64,000 bases of DNA from positions 1,698,501 to 1,762,500 of the forward strand of contig CATIUR010000012.1 in assembly GCA_949592205.1 (NCBI GenBank), in the 5' to 3' direction. The notes under the pieces were generated by a model, which searched no databases, was not told the origin of the DNA, and worked only from the letters and a program-made list of their open reading frames with translations. Shown in pieces: positions 1 through 9,946 of the stretch (its first letter is position 1; every line of letters starts with the position of its first letter). The translations under genes and the position numbers were made by a program. Source of the DNA: Helichrysum umbraculigerum (Eukaryota; Streptophyta; Magnoliopsida; Asterales; Asteraceae).

Positions 1-55
1 GAAAGATTACTATTGGACATAAAAATCACATATTAAGGTATTTTATACCTACCAT

Positions 56-189
56 CCCACACTTAGAGGAACATTGTCCCTAATGTTCTCTTGAGTAGAG
101 ATTTTACTTAGTAAAATCCCACACTTAGAGTTTGAACATGTAAGTAGATGTTTCTCAAGTATTTAATTTGGGCTGGAATCCCACACTTA
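56..189 (-). repeat. Triple purine-tract-like motif in Athila 3' region
   Basis: CCCACACTTA on the plus strand (TAAGTGTGGG on the coding strand) occurs at 56, 118 and 180, exactly 62 bp apart. The same motif sits just before the LTR at 43390 in element D, where a polypurine tract is expected. Apart from this, 1-498 holds no coding sequence that I recognise. Confidence 0.75.
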
Positions 190-498
190 GTGATAAGTTT
201 AGGATGAGGTACAAAAATTAAATGTACTAACATAGGCATAATAAACATAATTGAAACGGGGAGAAAGGAATAGAGAGACTCCCCATTTGTGTTTACTGGA
301 ATAGACCAGGTTTGGGCAGGAGTGGTGCTAGTGAATTGCTGGATTTTAAGGACCAGGCTCGTTTAAGATCATCCATTCCACACAAAGCTGAATTCTGCAA
401 TAAACCACGACACACATATCACAGTATCTCATCTAGGTAGCAGGTCTAAAGCATAAGTACAGAATCATAATACAGAAAGTAAATAATAAAGATAAAAT

Positions 499-1158
499 CT
501 AGTAATCATCAAGTAGGTCGTCAGTGTCAGGATCAAACTCTGCCTCAACATCCCTGTCGAAAACAGAAGTCGGGGATGGAATGGAGAAATCCATAGCAGC
601 CATAGCCTGACTCACAATCTCGTAAGAGGAAGTGACAGGAGTATGAGCATCAAAACTGGCCAGAAGCTGCTCTGTGAGGCTGTGATCTGGTGATGCAAAT
701 CCTGTGGGCAATGCTGGATCAAGATCAGCAGCTGCAGTAGTGGGGCTAGTGGAAGGTCCAGCAGTAGAGAGAATAGGTGGATCAGCAGGAGGACAAAAGA
801 ACCATGGAAGTCGAGATGGTCCTGGATCTGGGCCAAGCCTGTAGGGAATGGCATCAGGTCTCGGAATCTCAAGCTGCTCACAGATAGAGGACATGATGTC
901 ATGCTGGATGGAGAGTGTCCGAAAGAGGGCCCACGAAGCAGCTGGGTCAGCCGTAGTGATACCGTACTCGAAAGTGGGTACGGGGGATGGCAAAGGTGAT
1001 GAGGGCCTCTCATCGGGCAACTCCTCGTGAGTGATCGGGACATCAGTCAGGTCCTCCTCAGTGATGGTCAGCATAGCCGCTCTCTGTACTCTGCGTCTAC
1101 GGGGTCTGTGTCGTCTGCGTGGTCTCGCAGCTACATGATCAGCGTCAACAGCGTCCAT
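499..1158 (-). CDS. ORF of unknown function downstream of Athila pol
   Basis: An open frame of 219 codons lies about 230 bp beyond the integrase end, in the position where Athila elements carry an additional (sometimes called env-like) ORF. The N-terminus has an arginine-rich patch (about residues 12-26), which could be a nuclear localisation or nucleic-acid binding signal. The middle is Pro/Ser/Thr-rich and low complexity, and the last 20 residues are strongly acidic. I see no membrane segment and no signal peptide, so an envelope role is not supported. A Pro/Ser-rich acidic C-terminal remnant at 58233-58472 occupies the same place in element D. I do not recognise a family. Confidence 0.55.
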   Translation of the reverse strand: MDAVDADHVAARPRRRHRPRRRRVQRAAMLTITEEDLTDVPITHEELPDERPSSPLPSPVPTFEYGITTADPAASWALFRTLSIQHDIMSSICEQLEIPRPDAIPYRLGPDPGPSRLPWFFCPPADPPILSTAGPSTSPTTAAADLDPALPTGFASPDHSLTEQLLASFDAHTPVTSSYEIVSQAMAAMDFSIPSPTSVFDRDVEAEFDPDTDDLLDDY

Positions 1159-1391
1159 CCTGAAACAAGATAAAATAAACAGGTAATGCTAATAGTCAAT
1201 ACTTATCTCAGATTTTGCAATTCGAAGTCAGATAAGTGGCAAGCCTGCAATTTTATTAGTTCAGAGATAACCATACTTAATAAAAATAAACTAAGAAATA
1301 AAATGATAAAAATAAAGATAGGTTTGGGGTGCCTCCCAAGAGCGCTTGTTTTACGAGTCTCTAGCTTGACTCTTTGTACCTTTCTGTCGAC

Positions 1392-1889
1392 TCACGGTGG
1401 TTCAAAGATAAAGACATCTTCCCTGATGGAAAAGTCTTCGAAGTAATGCTTTATGCGATGACCATTAACCTTAAAATTACCTTCTGGTGCCTCGAGTTCG
1501 ACTGCACCGTAAGGAAATACCTTTGATACTATGAATGGCCCACTCCACCTGATCTTGAACTTGCCAGAGAATTTCTTGAACCGCGAATTAAAAAGCAGCA
1601 CCTTATCTCCTGTTTTGAATCGTGAGGGCCTCAGCTTAGCATCGTGAATTTTCTTAGTTCGTTCCTTGAAGTTTAACGAACTATCATATGCCTGATCCCT
1701 TAGTTCGGCTAACTCATTCAACTGCGTTAGTCTATTTGCTCCAGCTGCAGAAATATCTAAGTTGCAGTTCTTCAAAGCCCAGTATGCTTTATATTCCAGC
1801 TCTATTGGTAAGTGACATGCCTTGCCATAAACTAGACGATATGGTGTGGTTCCTAATGGTGTTTTATAGGCGGTTCTGAATGCCCACAA
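1392..1889 (-). pseudogene. Athila integrase C-terminal part
   Basis: This frame holds the end of the integrase: the stretch after the catalytic core (WAFRTAYKTPLGTTPYRLVY) and a C-terminal basic domain with GDKVLLFNSRFKKF and KIRWSGPFIV, typical of gypsy integrases of the Athila/Tat branch, which lack a chromodomain. The catalytic segment just upstream (HPQINGQAEAINRALK) lies in the stretch between this ORF and 2048, separated by an in-frame stop near 1912 and a frameshift near 2075. It is the 3' end of the broken pol gene; 1159-1391 beyond it is non-coding. Confidence 0.85.
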
Positions 1890-2047
1890 TGCATCATCTA
1901 ATTTTTCAGCCTATTTATACCCATGATTACCAACGGTTCTTTCCAAGATTCTTTTCAAAGCTCGATTTATTGCCTCAGCTTGCCCATTTATCTGGGGGTG
2001 ATAAGCTGTTGATGTTTTGTGAGTGACACCATACTGTTGCAGAACTT

Positions 2048-3499
2048 TCATGAATTGAACGTTGCAAAAGTGTGTACCACGATCACTATTCCAAATCGAC
2101 TAAATAGCTTTTTGAGAAATTTGGTTACCACTTTGGCGTCATTTGTTGGGAGAGCTTGGGCTTCGGCCCACCTGGAGACGTAGTCGACTGCAACCAAGAT
2201 GTATTCTTTACCGTTAGATTTAGGGAATGGTCCCATGAAATCTAATCCCCAGATATCGAAGATTTCCACGGCCTGGATATTTGTGAGTGGCATTTCATTC
2301 CGTGCTGTTATATTGCCTTGTCTTTGGCAGATATCGCAGCGTCTCACCAGATCGTATGCATCTCGAAATATGGTTGGCCAGAAAAAGCCGGCATCGTACA
2401 CTTTTCTTGCGGTCATGTTAGTACCGTGATGTCCCCCAGTAGGTCCATGGTGGCTTTGGTGTAAGATGTGTTCTGCCTCTTTCCCATCAACGCTTCTTCT
2501 AATGATCTGATCAGGGTAAACCTTAAAGAGGAAAGGATTGTCCCAATAATAATACTTTATATCGCGGAAGAATTTTTGTCTTCGAGAGGTTGGCATCCCT
2601 TTAGGTACAATTTTTCCCACCAAATAATTGGCATAGTCAGCATACCAGGGATCATTGGTAGATCGTGACCCTTGATGGTATCTACCAATATGCATGAGTT
2701 GTTCTTCTGGAAACTGGTCTTGAATGTCTTTTTCGTGCAACTTATCCATTGAAGGATTCTCTAATCGGCTAAGATGGTCCGCCGCGACGTTTTCTGCTCC
2801 TTTTTTGTCTTTGATCTCGATGTCGAATTCTTGAAGAAGTAAAATCCATCGTAGAAGGCGAGGTTTAGCATCTTGCTTCTTAAAAAGATATTTCAGAGCT
2901 GAGTGATCTGTATAGACAATAGTTTTGGACAAGATTAGATAAGAATGAAATTTATCAAAAGCAAATACTACCGCTAGCAGCTCTTTTTCTGTAGTTGTAT
3001 AATTTTCTTGGGCGTCAGTGAGCGTTTTGCTGGCGTAGTATATTGGTTGAAACTGTTTCTCCTTCCGCTGTCCCAGAACTGCTCCGACTACGAAATCACT
3101 GGCATCGCACATGATTTCAAATGGGAGACTCCAGTCTGGAGCAACCATGATCGGTGCATGAACAAGCAGATCTTTCAGATGATCGAAGGCCTTGAGACAT
3201 TCGTCTGTAAAGACAAACGGAGTATCTTTTTCGAGGAGATGAGTCATAGGTCGGGATATCTTAGAGAAATCTTTGATAAAGCGACGGTAGAACCCGGCGT
3301 GTCCTAGAAAACTGCGGATGGCTTTAACAGAGGTGGGTGGTGGAAGTTTTGAGATGGTCTCGACTTTTGCTTTGTCAACTTCAATTCCAGCTTTGGATAT
3401 ACGGTGTCCTAAAACTATGCCTTCTTTTACCATGAAATGGCATTTTTCCCAATTCAGAACTAGGTTCGATTCTTCACATCGGGTGAGCATCTTGTTCAA
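2048..3499 (-). pseudogene. Athila reverse transcriptase end, RNase H and integrase
   Basis: The frame starts in the thumb of reverse transcriptase (NWEKCHFMVKEGIVLGHRIS), continues into RNase H (PFEIMCDASDFVVGAVLGQR; YTTTEKELLAVVFAFDKF; YTDHSALKYL), then the zinc-binding integrase domain (H-H at HQSHHGPTGGHHG, C-C at CDICQRQG) and the integrase core first Asp (WGLDFMGPFP). It ends in unrelated residues where a one-base frameshift near 2075 leaves the true reading. Upstream it is out of frame with the RT N-terminal segment (3496-4323). It would act in cytoplasmic virus-like particles, copying RNA to DNA and inserting it; this copy is dead. Confidence 0.9.
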
Positions 3500-4323
3500 G
3501 TTAGAAAGACAAGTGGTGAACGAAATAGCTTTTTGAGAACCGAAAAATCATCCATGAACACTTCCATGCATTGTTCAATCATGTCATGGAAGATTGCTAC
3601 CATGCATCTTTGAAATGTCGCCGGTGCATTACATAAGCCAAATGGCATACGTCGGTAGGCAAAGGTTCCGTATGGACAGGTGAACGTTGTCTTTTCTTGG
3701 TCCTTTGGATCGAGAGGTATCTGAAAATAGCCAGAGAAACCGTCGAGGAAGAAATAGAATTCGTTTCCTGACAATCTTTCAAGCATCTGATCAATGAACG
3801 GTAGAGGGAAGTGATCTTTGCGTGTAGCTTCATTTAGTTTCCGATAGTCGATACATACCCTCCAACCGGTGACGGTTCGTGTTGGAATCAACTCGTTGTC
3901 TTCGTTAGCGATGATCGTCATGCCTCCTTTCTTTGGGACGACTTGAACTGGACTGACCCATGGGGAATCCGAAATAGGGTAAATTAGACCAGCATCCAAG
4001 AGTTTGATAACCTCCTTTTTCACCACGTCTTGAATCTTTGGGTTAACTCTCCTTTGCCTTTGAATGGAAGGCCTGAAGTCATTTTCCATTAAGATCTTGT
4101 GAGTGCAGTAATTTGGGCTGATCCCTTGTATGTCAGAGATTTTCCATGCAATCGCTTTCTTATGTGACTTTAGAACCTTAATGAGTAGTGCTTTCTCTTC
4201 GGGCTTCAGATCTTTGGATATGATAACTGGTAAGTGCGAAGTTCCTTCGAGAAAAGAATATTCAAGGTGTGAGGGGAGTTCCTTTAGCTCCAATTCGGGT
4301 GGTTCTTCAGTGGAAGGCTTCAT
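3496..4323 (-). pseudogene. Athila reverse transcriptase N-terminal part
   Basis: Contains the RT palm: the SDSPWVSPVQVVPKKGG block, CIDYRKLNEATRKDHFPLPF, DGFSGYFQIPL, CPYGTFAYRRMPFGLCNAP and the catalytic VFMDDFSV (the YVDD-equivalent). The frame is lost directly after this motif, near 3530, by a frameshift into the next segment. Coding sequence extends upstream of the first Met in the same frame towards the protease, but in-frame stops lie at about 4469 and 4633. Homologous to Ty3/gypsy Athila pol. Confidence 0.9.
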
Positions 4324-4632
4324 CCTGGCAATCTCGTCTCTCTTAAGTTCATCGTATGTTGTCTGATAATCTGACTCAACTGCAGGTGCCTCTGGAATGT
4401 CGGCTGATGCTATTTCAACCCATTCTGTATTGATGTAAAGCTCATCTTTTCTCAGCTCATATTTTACTTAGGAAGATTGAGAGATTGCATTATCTTCAGT
4501 GATTATTTCTTTGTTGTCCTTTGTGAGTGCAAATCTTTGAAACTGAGCTGAAGAAGATGTGGTAAAAGTAATCTCTGGTTTCAAGTTTTCACAACTTTTA
4601 GAAAGTTGCGGATCGGATGGTTTAAGCATTGA

Positions 4633-5445
4633 CTACATTTCCTTGAGAGTCTTCAGAATTTCTTCTTTTGAGAGAGATGAATCAGGGACTTCAGAAGTAT
4701 GGCTTCTTCTCAAGAGAGTGACCGGAGTGCCTTGCCCAAGTGGTACAGTAGTGATAAATCTGTTGGGCTGTAAGTTGGAATTCTTTAAAGGTAATAGTAC
4801 TTCCTTTGATGCAATGGATGGATCCGAGATAGCTGAGCATAGACCCGCACCTTCTTCACAGATTTTCCTTGTTGTGATGACAGTGTTTGGAAGGGGATTA
4901 ATGCTGCTTACTGCGAGGATTTCTTCCAAGTGTTCTTCAATTAATTCCTGCATAGAATCTACAAGACCAAGGTCTTCTCCTATAGGAAGTTTCATTAGCT
5001 TATCGACATTGAAGGTGACTTCCTCAGTTCCCACTCTAAGTTTTAAAGATTTTTCATTCACGTCAATGACGGCCTTGGCAGTATTTAGGAAAGGTCTACC
5101 AAGGATGAGTGGTACCTGAGTGTCTTCTTCAATATCCATAACAACAAAATCAACAGGAAAGACGAATTTATCAACACGTACCATAATATCTTCAGCAATT
5201 CCTCGAGGGAGTTTAACTGATCTATCAGCTAATTGGATGGTCATACGGGTTGGTAAAAGTTCGCTTAATCCTAGTTTCCTATAAAGCGAGTATGGCATAA
5301 GGTTTACACTAGCTCCTAAGTCAGCCAAGGCGTTACTTATTTGAACATCCTGAAGGTAACAAGGAATAGTGAAACGGCCAGTGTCTCCTAGCTTTGGGGG
5401 CAGTCCTTGTTGCATAATTAAAGAGCATTCTGCGTCTAAGGGCAA
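4633..5445 (-). pseudogene. Athila aspartic protease region
   Basis: The retropepsin-like active site appears as ALADLGASVNLMPYSLYRKL, with DLGAS in place of DTG/DSG, which is usual for Athila; ILGRPFLNTAKAVID is the downstream conserved block. The protease would cleave the polyprotein during particle maturation. The segment is in the same frame as gag and separated from it by one in-frame TAA at 5455-5457. The last third (after about residue 150) is poorly conserved linker. It ends at an in-frame stop before the RT segment. Confidence 0.85.
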
Positions 5446-5454
5446 GTTAACTAT

Positions 5455-6948
5455 TTATCTGAGTTTTTCTTTGTTGGATATAAGTTCTTTAAAGAATTTG
5501 ACACAACTATGCATTTCAACTAAAGCATCTAATAATCGAACGTTTAAGTGTAAGCTTTTGAACATCTCTAGATATTTTCCAAACTGGGCTTCTTGTTTTT
5601 CTTTCTTAAGCCTACCAGGGAAAGGTATACGTGTTGGTTTAACTACTTCTGGGGCTTTGGAAGATTCTGGTTCAGGAGAGGTGACAGGAGTGTCAATAGG
5701 TACTGAATTAGAAGAACTAGAAGGCTCGTCTGGAGGAATATCTTTTGATTTCTCATTCTTAGTCTCTTTTCCGCCTCTAGTGACAACAAGGATATCATCA
5801 TAATCATAAGATGAATGATGAATAGCTTTGCTAATCGCTTCTTCTCTTTGCTTCTCCTCAACTTTTAAAAACAATCTTTTAACATTATCCTCCATGTTTT
5901 TAATTAAATCGTTTGAAATTCTGAGCAAATAATCAATTTGGTTTTGTAAATCGACAATTTGTTTGTTTTTATTATTTTGCTCAACCATGAAGTTATTGAA
6001 AATCGTATTGTTTAGACAAGAAGACAATTGAAAGGAAGTAGAGGGTGTAGAGGGAACTAACAAATGAGAGATAGGTTGTTTGGATAACCGCTGAGTGAAA
6101 GATTTTGAATGAATGATTTGATCAATGGCTCCTGAAGTGGCGAGAACGTCTTCCTTGGGCTTCGAGTGTGAGAAGAGTCGTTGAGGTTGCTTCCTAGATT
6201 TGGAAGATTCTTGCATATCCTTAACAACTTTAGAGATGGATTCGAGTTGAGCTTTTAAAGTGTCGAATGCTTGAGTAGAAGTGTCTTTGTCTTCCGAGGT
6301 TGATTCATCAAACTCCAAGTCATGTTGGTGCATCATTATCGTCTCAATCAACTTCCAGGCTTCTTCTGAAGTATGTAGCATGAAATTTCCGGATGAAGCA
6401 GCATCGAGGGTTTGTTGGTGATGAGGATTCAGACTGTTGTAGAATGTGCAGACCAGATTCGTTTCAGCCAACTGATGATTCGGACATCTTCCAAGCAGAT
6501 TCTTAAAGCGTTCCCAAGCTGAGCTTAATGATTCAGTAGTTCCTTGACGAAAGTTAATGATTTCATTTTTGAGCTTGGTTTGTAGGGACGGAGGGAAAAA
6601 CTTAGCCAAGAACTTAGTAGCCATCTCCTCCCATGTATGAATCGAATTGGGTTCGAGTTCATAAAACCATGTCTGAGCTCGGAAAGCTAAAGAATAAGGA
6701 AACAGGTGAAGTCGGGTGACTTTGACACTGGATCCGGTTTGTTCGAAAGAGTCGGAAAGGTTGATGAATTTGTTAAGATGGGCGTTTGGATTTTCAACCG
6801 AAAGACCATGAAATTGACACTGAGATTTAAGTAATTTAATGAAGTGTGGCTTGATTTCAATGGTTTTGTCGGTTGGTGATACGATTGGTCCTCCTCGTCC
6901 CTTTAGCAGTGGTTGGGTTGATGAGGCGAGAGTGATACGATTCGCCAT
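5455..6948 (-). CDS. Athila Gag (capsid) ORF, ends at an in-frame stop before protease
   Basis: A 497-codon frame starting about 170 bp after the primer site. The retrotransposon gag domain covers roughly residues 60-200 (RLHLFPYSLAFRAQTWFYEL, ATKFLAKFFPPSLQTKLKNE, NFRQGTTESLSSAWERFKNL). A coiled-coil-like stretch follows at about residues 320-370. No CCHC zinc knuckle is visible, as is common in Athila. The frame would continue into the protease but for a TAA at 5455-5457. The Met at 6948 is the first after the leader and fits the family. The only nearly intact gene of element A. Confidence 0.85.
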   Translation of the reverse strand: MANRITLASSTQPLLKGRGGPIVSPTDKTIEIKPHFIKLLKSQCQFHGLSVENPNAHLNKFINLSDSFEQTGSSVKVTRLHLFPYSLAFRAQTWFYELEPNSIHTWEEMATKFLAKFFPPSLQTKLKNEIINFRQGTTESLSSAWERFKNLLGRCPNHQLAETNLVCTFYNSLNPHHQQTLDAASSGNFMLHTSEEAWKLIETIMMHQHDLEFDESTSEDKDTSTQAFDTLKAQLESISKVVKDMQESSKSRKQPQRLFSHSKPKEDVLATSGAIDQIIHSKSFTQRLSKQPISHLLVPSTPSTSFQLSSCLNNTIFNNFMVEQNNKNKQIVDLQNQIDYLLRISNDLIKNMEDNVKRLFLKVEEKQREEAISKAIHHSSYDYDDILVVTRGGKETKNEKSKDIPPDEPSSSSNSVPIDTPVTSPEPESSKAPEVVKPTRIPFPGRLKKEKQEAQFGKYLEMFKSLHLNVRLLDALVEMHSCVKFFKELISNKEKLR

Positions 6949-7143
6949 AACTTGTTTTAAGAAGAAAATAGGGTTTTGGAAAGGATAGGTTTAACTAATG
7001 ACGGGAAATTAAAACTAACTAACCTAGGGATAAAAACTGTAACTTCCGGATGATATTGATCTTCCGTAAGGATCGCTAAATAACTAAGATAACAAAATTC
7101 CTAAAATCGGTCGTTGTAGTCCCCGGCAGCGGCGCCAAAAACT
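6949..7143 (-). other. Athila leader between LTR and gag, with tRNA-Asp primer site
   Basis: Positions 7120-7137 read TGGCGCCGCTGCCGGGGA on the minus strand, complementary to the 3' end of a plant tRNA-Asp and the standard Athila minus-strand primer site. It begins 6 bp inside the LTR end at 7144. The rest of the leader down to gag has no further recognisable element. Confidence 0.9.
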
Positions 7144-8921
7144 TGTCGTGACCCCTATTGGTCGGACGGATTTGATTCCGGTCGTTGATCCAACAGCAAT
7201 AGAAGCGGCGAACAGTGAGTTTTAAATTTGTAGAGCAGGGGAATCCTAAGCAGTATACTACTGACAGTCCTAAAAGGGCAGCAAGTGGTATGTATGACTC
7301 AGGTGTCGTTCTTCAAACTACAACGGGCATGGGAGTCTAGGAAGTTTTATTATCTTTGGAGATTCAGCTAGGTTTTTTTTAAAAGCTTTTGGATAGGTTT
7401 GGTTTTTATAACTAAATACTAATTAAACAAAGAAAGCAGAAATAAAGAGGTTTGTACGGAGACTCGGTCAACAGAGGATAAGCGAGTGTTTACTATGATT
7501 TCGTTAAATGTTATTTGATGAATAGTCAAGGGTAAGGCTACTAGATGTGATGACTAATCCGGAGAGGATAGAAACATAATTAATGCAAAGTATTGTACCT
7601 ATGACCGTTCCGCGGCTTCCATACGGTTGTACTCCACAAATGGGTGTTTCCAGCACTATACCGAGTAATAGGGCGTTTTACGGTTTTTCCGTTACATTAA
7701 TTAGGGTTCCACATTACTCCCGCAGATTTCCTATATCCTAATGAGCTACAACTACGATCCTATTAAATATCTAACGTAGAGTTGTCCGCAATCAGATAAG
7801 TAACATGTCACGTGGATAGCAGTCATAGAAGTCAGATACACCGGAAGTTCTCCCAAATGTACAGACCAATTCAACTGACAACTATCCTCGAATCCTGGTC
7901 CCCAGTCACAGTCATCAGAGACGTCTGTATCGTAGCGTGAATTGTTGATTGAACAAGAACACGAAAGGGGATAATCCCGCGGACCAAGTTGGGATAATCG
8001 GGCTAACGATCAGTTAAATTGTTCAGCATTACAGATATAAACCATCACAACTATTCCATGCATATTAATCTACTGTGTAAACCAATATTCTGTGTTTGAA
8101 AACCTAATTATACAGTTACTGATATAAACCAAGGAGATAACTCTAGTATGCATTAATCCTAAGGCAACAATCAAACAAGAACATGCGATAGGGTAACACA
8201 TAACAGAACACCATAATCCTAGCATAGCAGATAACCAATAATTAAATCATAAATATCCCGAAAGTTCTCTCAAAGATATATAACAAATAAACATGAATCT
8301 AACATATCTCTAATCCTATGCTCCGTGTCTCTTATGATTTGTTTCAACCTAGAGAACACAGCCATACCAAGTTCATTGATCATCAAGTATAGAATAGGTA
8401 GAGAACGTACTACTAGTAATTGGCCAAGTTCTAGCAGGAAGCTTCTAACCACAGCATAGGTTGGATAGATAAACATTCGAGATTCAGTTTACGAGTTCAT
8501 ACACAGTTTAAAGTAACACGGGCAGAGTAACAGCATGGCATAAACATTTTGACTATTCTAACATAACTACATCATAGTAAACACAAAGAAATGTCTAGCC
8601 TAACATTATATATCTAGCATACAATCCTAAACAAGCATAAACAAAGCAACACATATTTAAAACTGGAAAGTAAGAGATATATAAATAGAACCTGATACGA
8701 ATTTATTACAGACAGATCTTCGCAAATACAATGTCTTGGAGTGCCTCCGTACAAAAGCTAAAAGCTACCTCTACCTAACTATCTCTCTAACTAGCTCAAT
8801 TCTAGAGAGAGAAAATCCTCTAGAGAGAGAAACTAGAGAGAGAGTGATGTGTGTGAGAGAGAAAGTGTAAGGAAGAAAAGAAATGAGAAAAGTGGTATGA
8901 ATGAGGTGTTGGGGATGTCTA

Positions 8922-8932
8922 CTATTTATAGG
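8922..8932 (-). promoter_or_regulatory. TATA box of Athila A LTR
   Basis: The minus strand reads CCTATAAATAG, a near-consensus plant TATA box. Transcription would run leftwards through R-U5 into the element. The same box is found in four other LTRs (14566, 29992, 35731, 40147), each adjacent to a repeat array on its upstream side. Confidence 0.8.
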
Positions 8933-8946
8933 CAAACCACCAAATC

Positions 8947-8977
8947 GCACGTACAACTCACGAAGCAGCACGTACAA
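8947..8977. repeat. Two GCACGTACAA boxes 21 bp apart
   Basis: GCACGTACAA occurs at 8947 and 8968, between the TATA box and the palindrome array. It contains an ACGT core like plant bZIP/bHLH sites. The 21 bp spacing equals that of the neighbouring palindromes. Confidence 0.7.
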
Positions 8978-9006
8978 GTAAACGGAGCAAGATATGGGGT
9001 AGGGGG

Positions 9007-9098
9007 CCGTATACGGCCTTGCAGGGGCCGTATACGGTGTAGTATAGGCCGTATACGGTCTTATATGGGCCGTATACGGTGCCTGAGGCCGTATACGG
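9007..9098. promoter_or_regulatory. Array of five perfect CCGTATACGG palindromes
   Basis: The 10-bp palindrome CCGTATACGG starts at 9007, 9028, 9049, 9070 and 9089. Spacings are 21, 21, 21 and 19 bp, about two DNA turns. It lies 75-170 bp upstream of the TATA box in U3. The intervening sequences differ, so the palindromes are conserved beyond simple tandem duplication. A dimeric protein could bind all sites on one face of the helix; that is inference. Confidence 0.85.
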
Positions 9099-9590
9099 TC
9101 TCCGTCTGATTTCGTTCGTTGCTTAAAACGTCCGTATCTCCTTCGTTATGCGTCCGTTTGACTTGATTCTTTCGCCTGTGGTTTCGTAATTCCGTTACGC
9201 ATCTAATGATGCCAATCTCATAGAAATTGGATGTATAGAGCTTAGGCGTAGCCGAAATGACTTTTATTGGCTCTGAAAGCATAGTGGTTTCTCCGTCCTT
9301 TGGCCGTTTCACTTGATTCCAGATTTTTCCATCTCGATTTTACCTGTACAACAGATGGTAGAAGTTAGGAAGTGTGTCTTGACAGGAAAATGAGATCGGA
9401 GGAATCGGCCTGTATTAAAATGTTGTGTTTTGTGCATTTTTAGAGTGTTTTCAGTGATTTTTAACACAACGTCTACTTTTGAACCACTTTAGTGTATTTT
9501 AGTAAATAATCAATGTTTTGGAATGTTTTTACTAAAGAAAGGTTCAAAATGTGAGGAATAAAGCTTCTAAAAACATGACTTTTTACGTCA

Positions 9591-9946
9591 CATCAGAGAT
9601 CCTCGAAAGGATTGGTCCAGTGGCATATCGATTGCAGCTGCCATCCGAACTCAGCAGCGTGCATCCCACTTTTCATGTTTCAAATCTGAAGAAGTGTCTG
9701 TCTGATGAGACACTTATGATTCCACTCGATGAAATTCGAGTTGACGAGAAACTTCACTTTGTTGAGGAACCCGCCGAAATCATGGACCGTGAGGTCAAAC
9801 AACTTAAACAAAGTCGTATTCCCATCGTCAAGGTTAGGTGGAATTCGCGGCGCGGTCCGGAATTCACCTGGGAACGGGAAGACCAGATGCGACTCAAGTA
9901 TCCTCAACTCTTCACTGACTCAACATCAAACACGACTTCAACATAA
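9591..9946 (+). pseudogene. Chromovirus integrase C-terminus with chromodomain
   Basis: The translation from about 9593 holds ILERIGPVAYRLQLP and VHPTFHVSNLKKCL, the GPY/F module, followed by a chromodomain with IMDREVKQL, VKVRWNSRRGPEFTWERE and a KYPQLF end. Chromodomains of this class direct insertion to marked heterochromatin. The open frame appears to start at 9551, but its first 14 codons are Athila LTR sequence; this is a 3' gene fragment cut by the Athila insertion. The stop at 9944-9946 is natural for the family. Confidence 0.9.

Larger units (their letters stand above)
1..9590 (-). mobile_element. Athila-type Ty3/gypsy element A, partial (3' end beyond window)
   Basis: Read on the minus strand this is a 5' LTR (7144-9590), a tRNA-Asp primer site, gag, aspartic protease, reverse transcriptase, RNase H, integrase, a further small ORF, and the non-coding 3' part; the 3' LTR lies left of the window. 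Domain order and the primer site place it in Ty3/gypsy, Athila lineage. The coding region has in-frame stops and at least two frameshifts, so this copy cannot make a full polyprotein. Its right border at 9590 abuts chromovirus integrase sequence, so it inserted into that older element. The target duplication cannot be checked because the left end is missing. Confidence 0.9.
7144..9590 (-). repeat. 5' LTR of Athila element A
   Basis: The LTR runs from TGTCGTGACC at 7144 (plus) to a right end of TTTTTACGTCA at 9590. That end matches the LTR ends at 32674 and 43384 (AAAAACATGACTTTTTACG). A conserved U5 block near 7610-7670 (CTTCCATACGGTTGTACTCC) recurs at 29530, 36190 (inverted) and 39640, showing that these LTRs are homologous. 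On the element strand the order is U3, palindrome array, TATA box, then a long R-U5. Length about 2.45 kb. Confidence 0.85.

Noticed and set aside
1688..5119. Plus-strand frames across Athila gag-pol (for example 4559-5119, 3008-3307)
   Set aside because: They are antisense shadows of the minus-strand polyprotein with no domain of their own.
9001..9101. CRISPR-like array
   Set aside because: Regular spacing, but the repeats are 10 bp, spacers about 11 bp, and the setting is a plant LTR promoter.
9551..9592. N-terminus of the chromovirus integrase ORF at 9551
   Set aside because: The first codons are Athila LTR end sequence; the start is an accident of the insertion junction.
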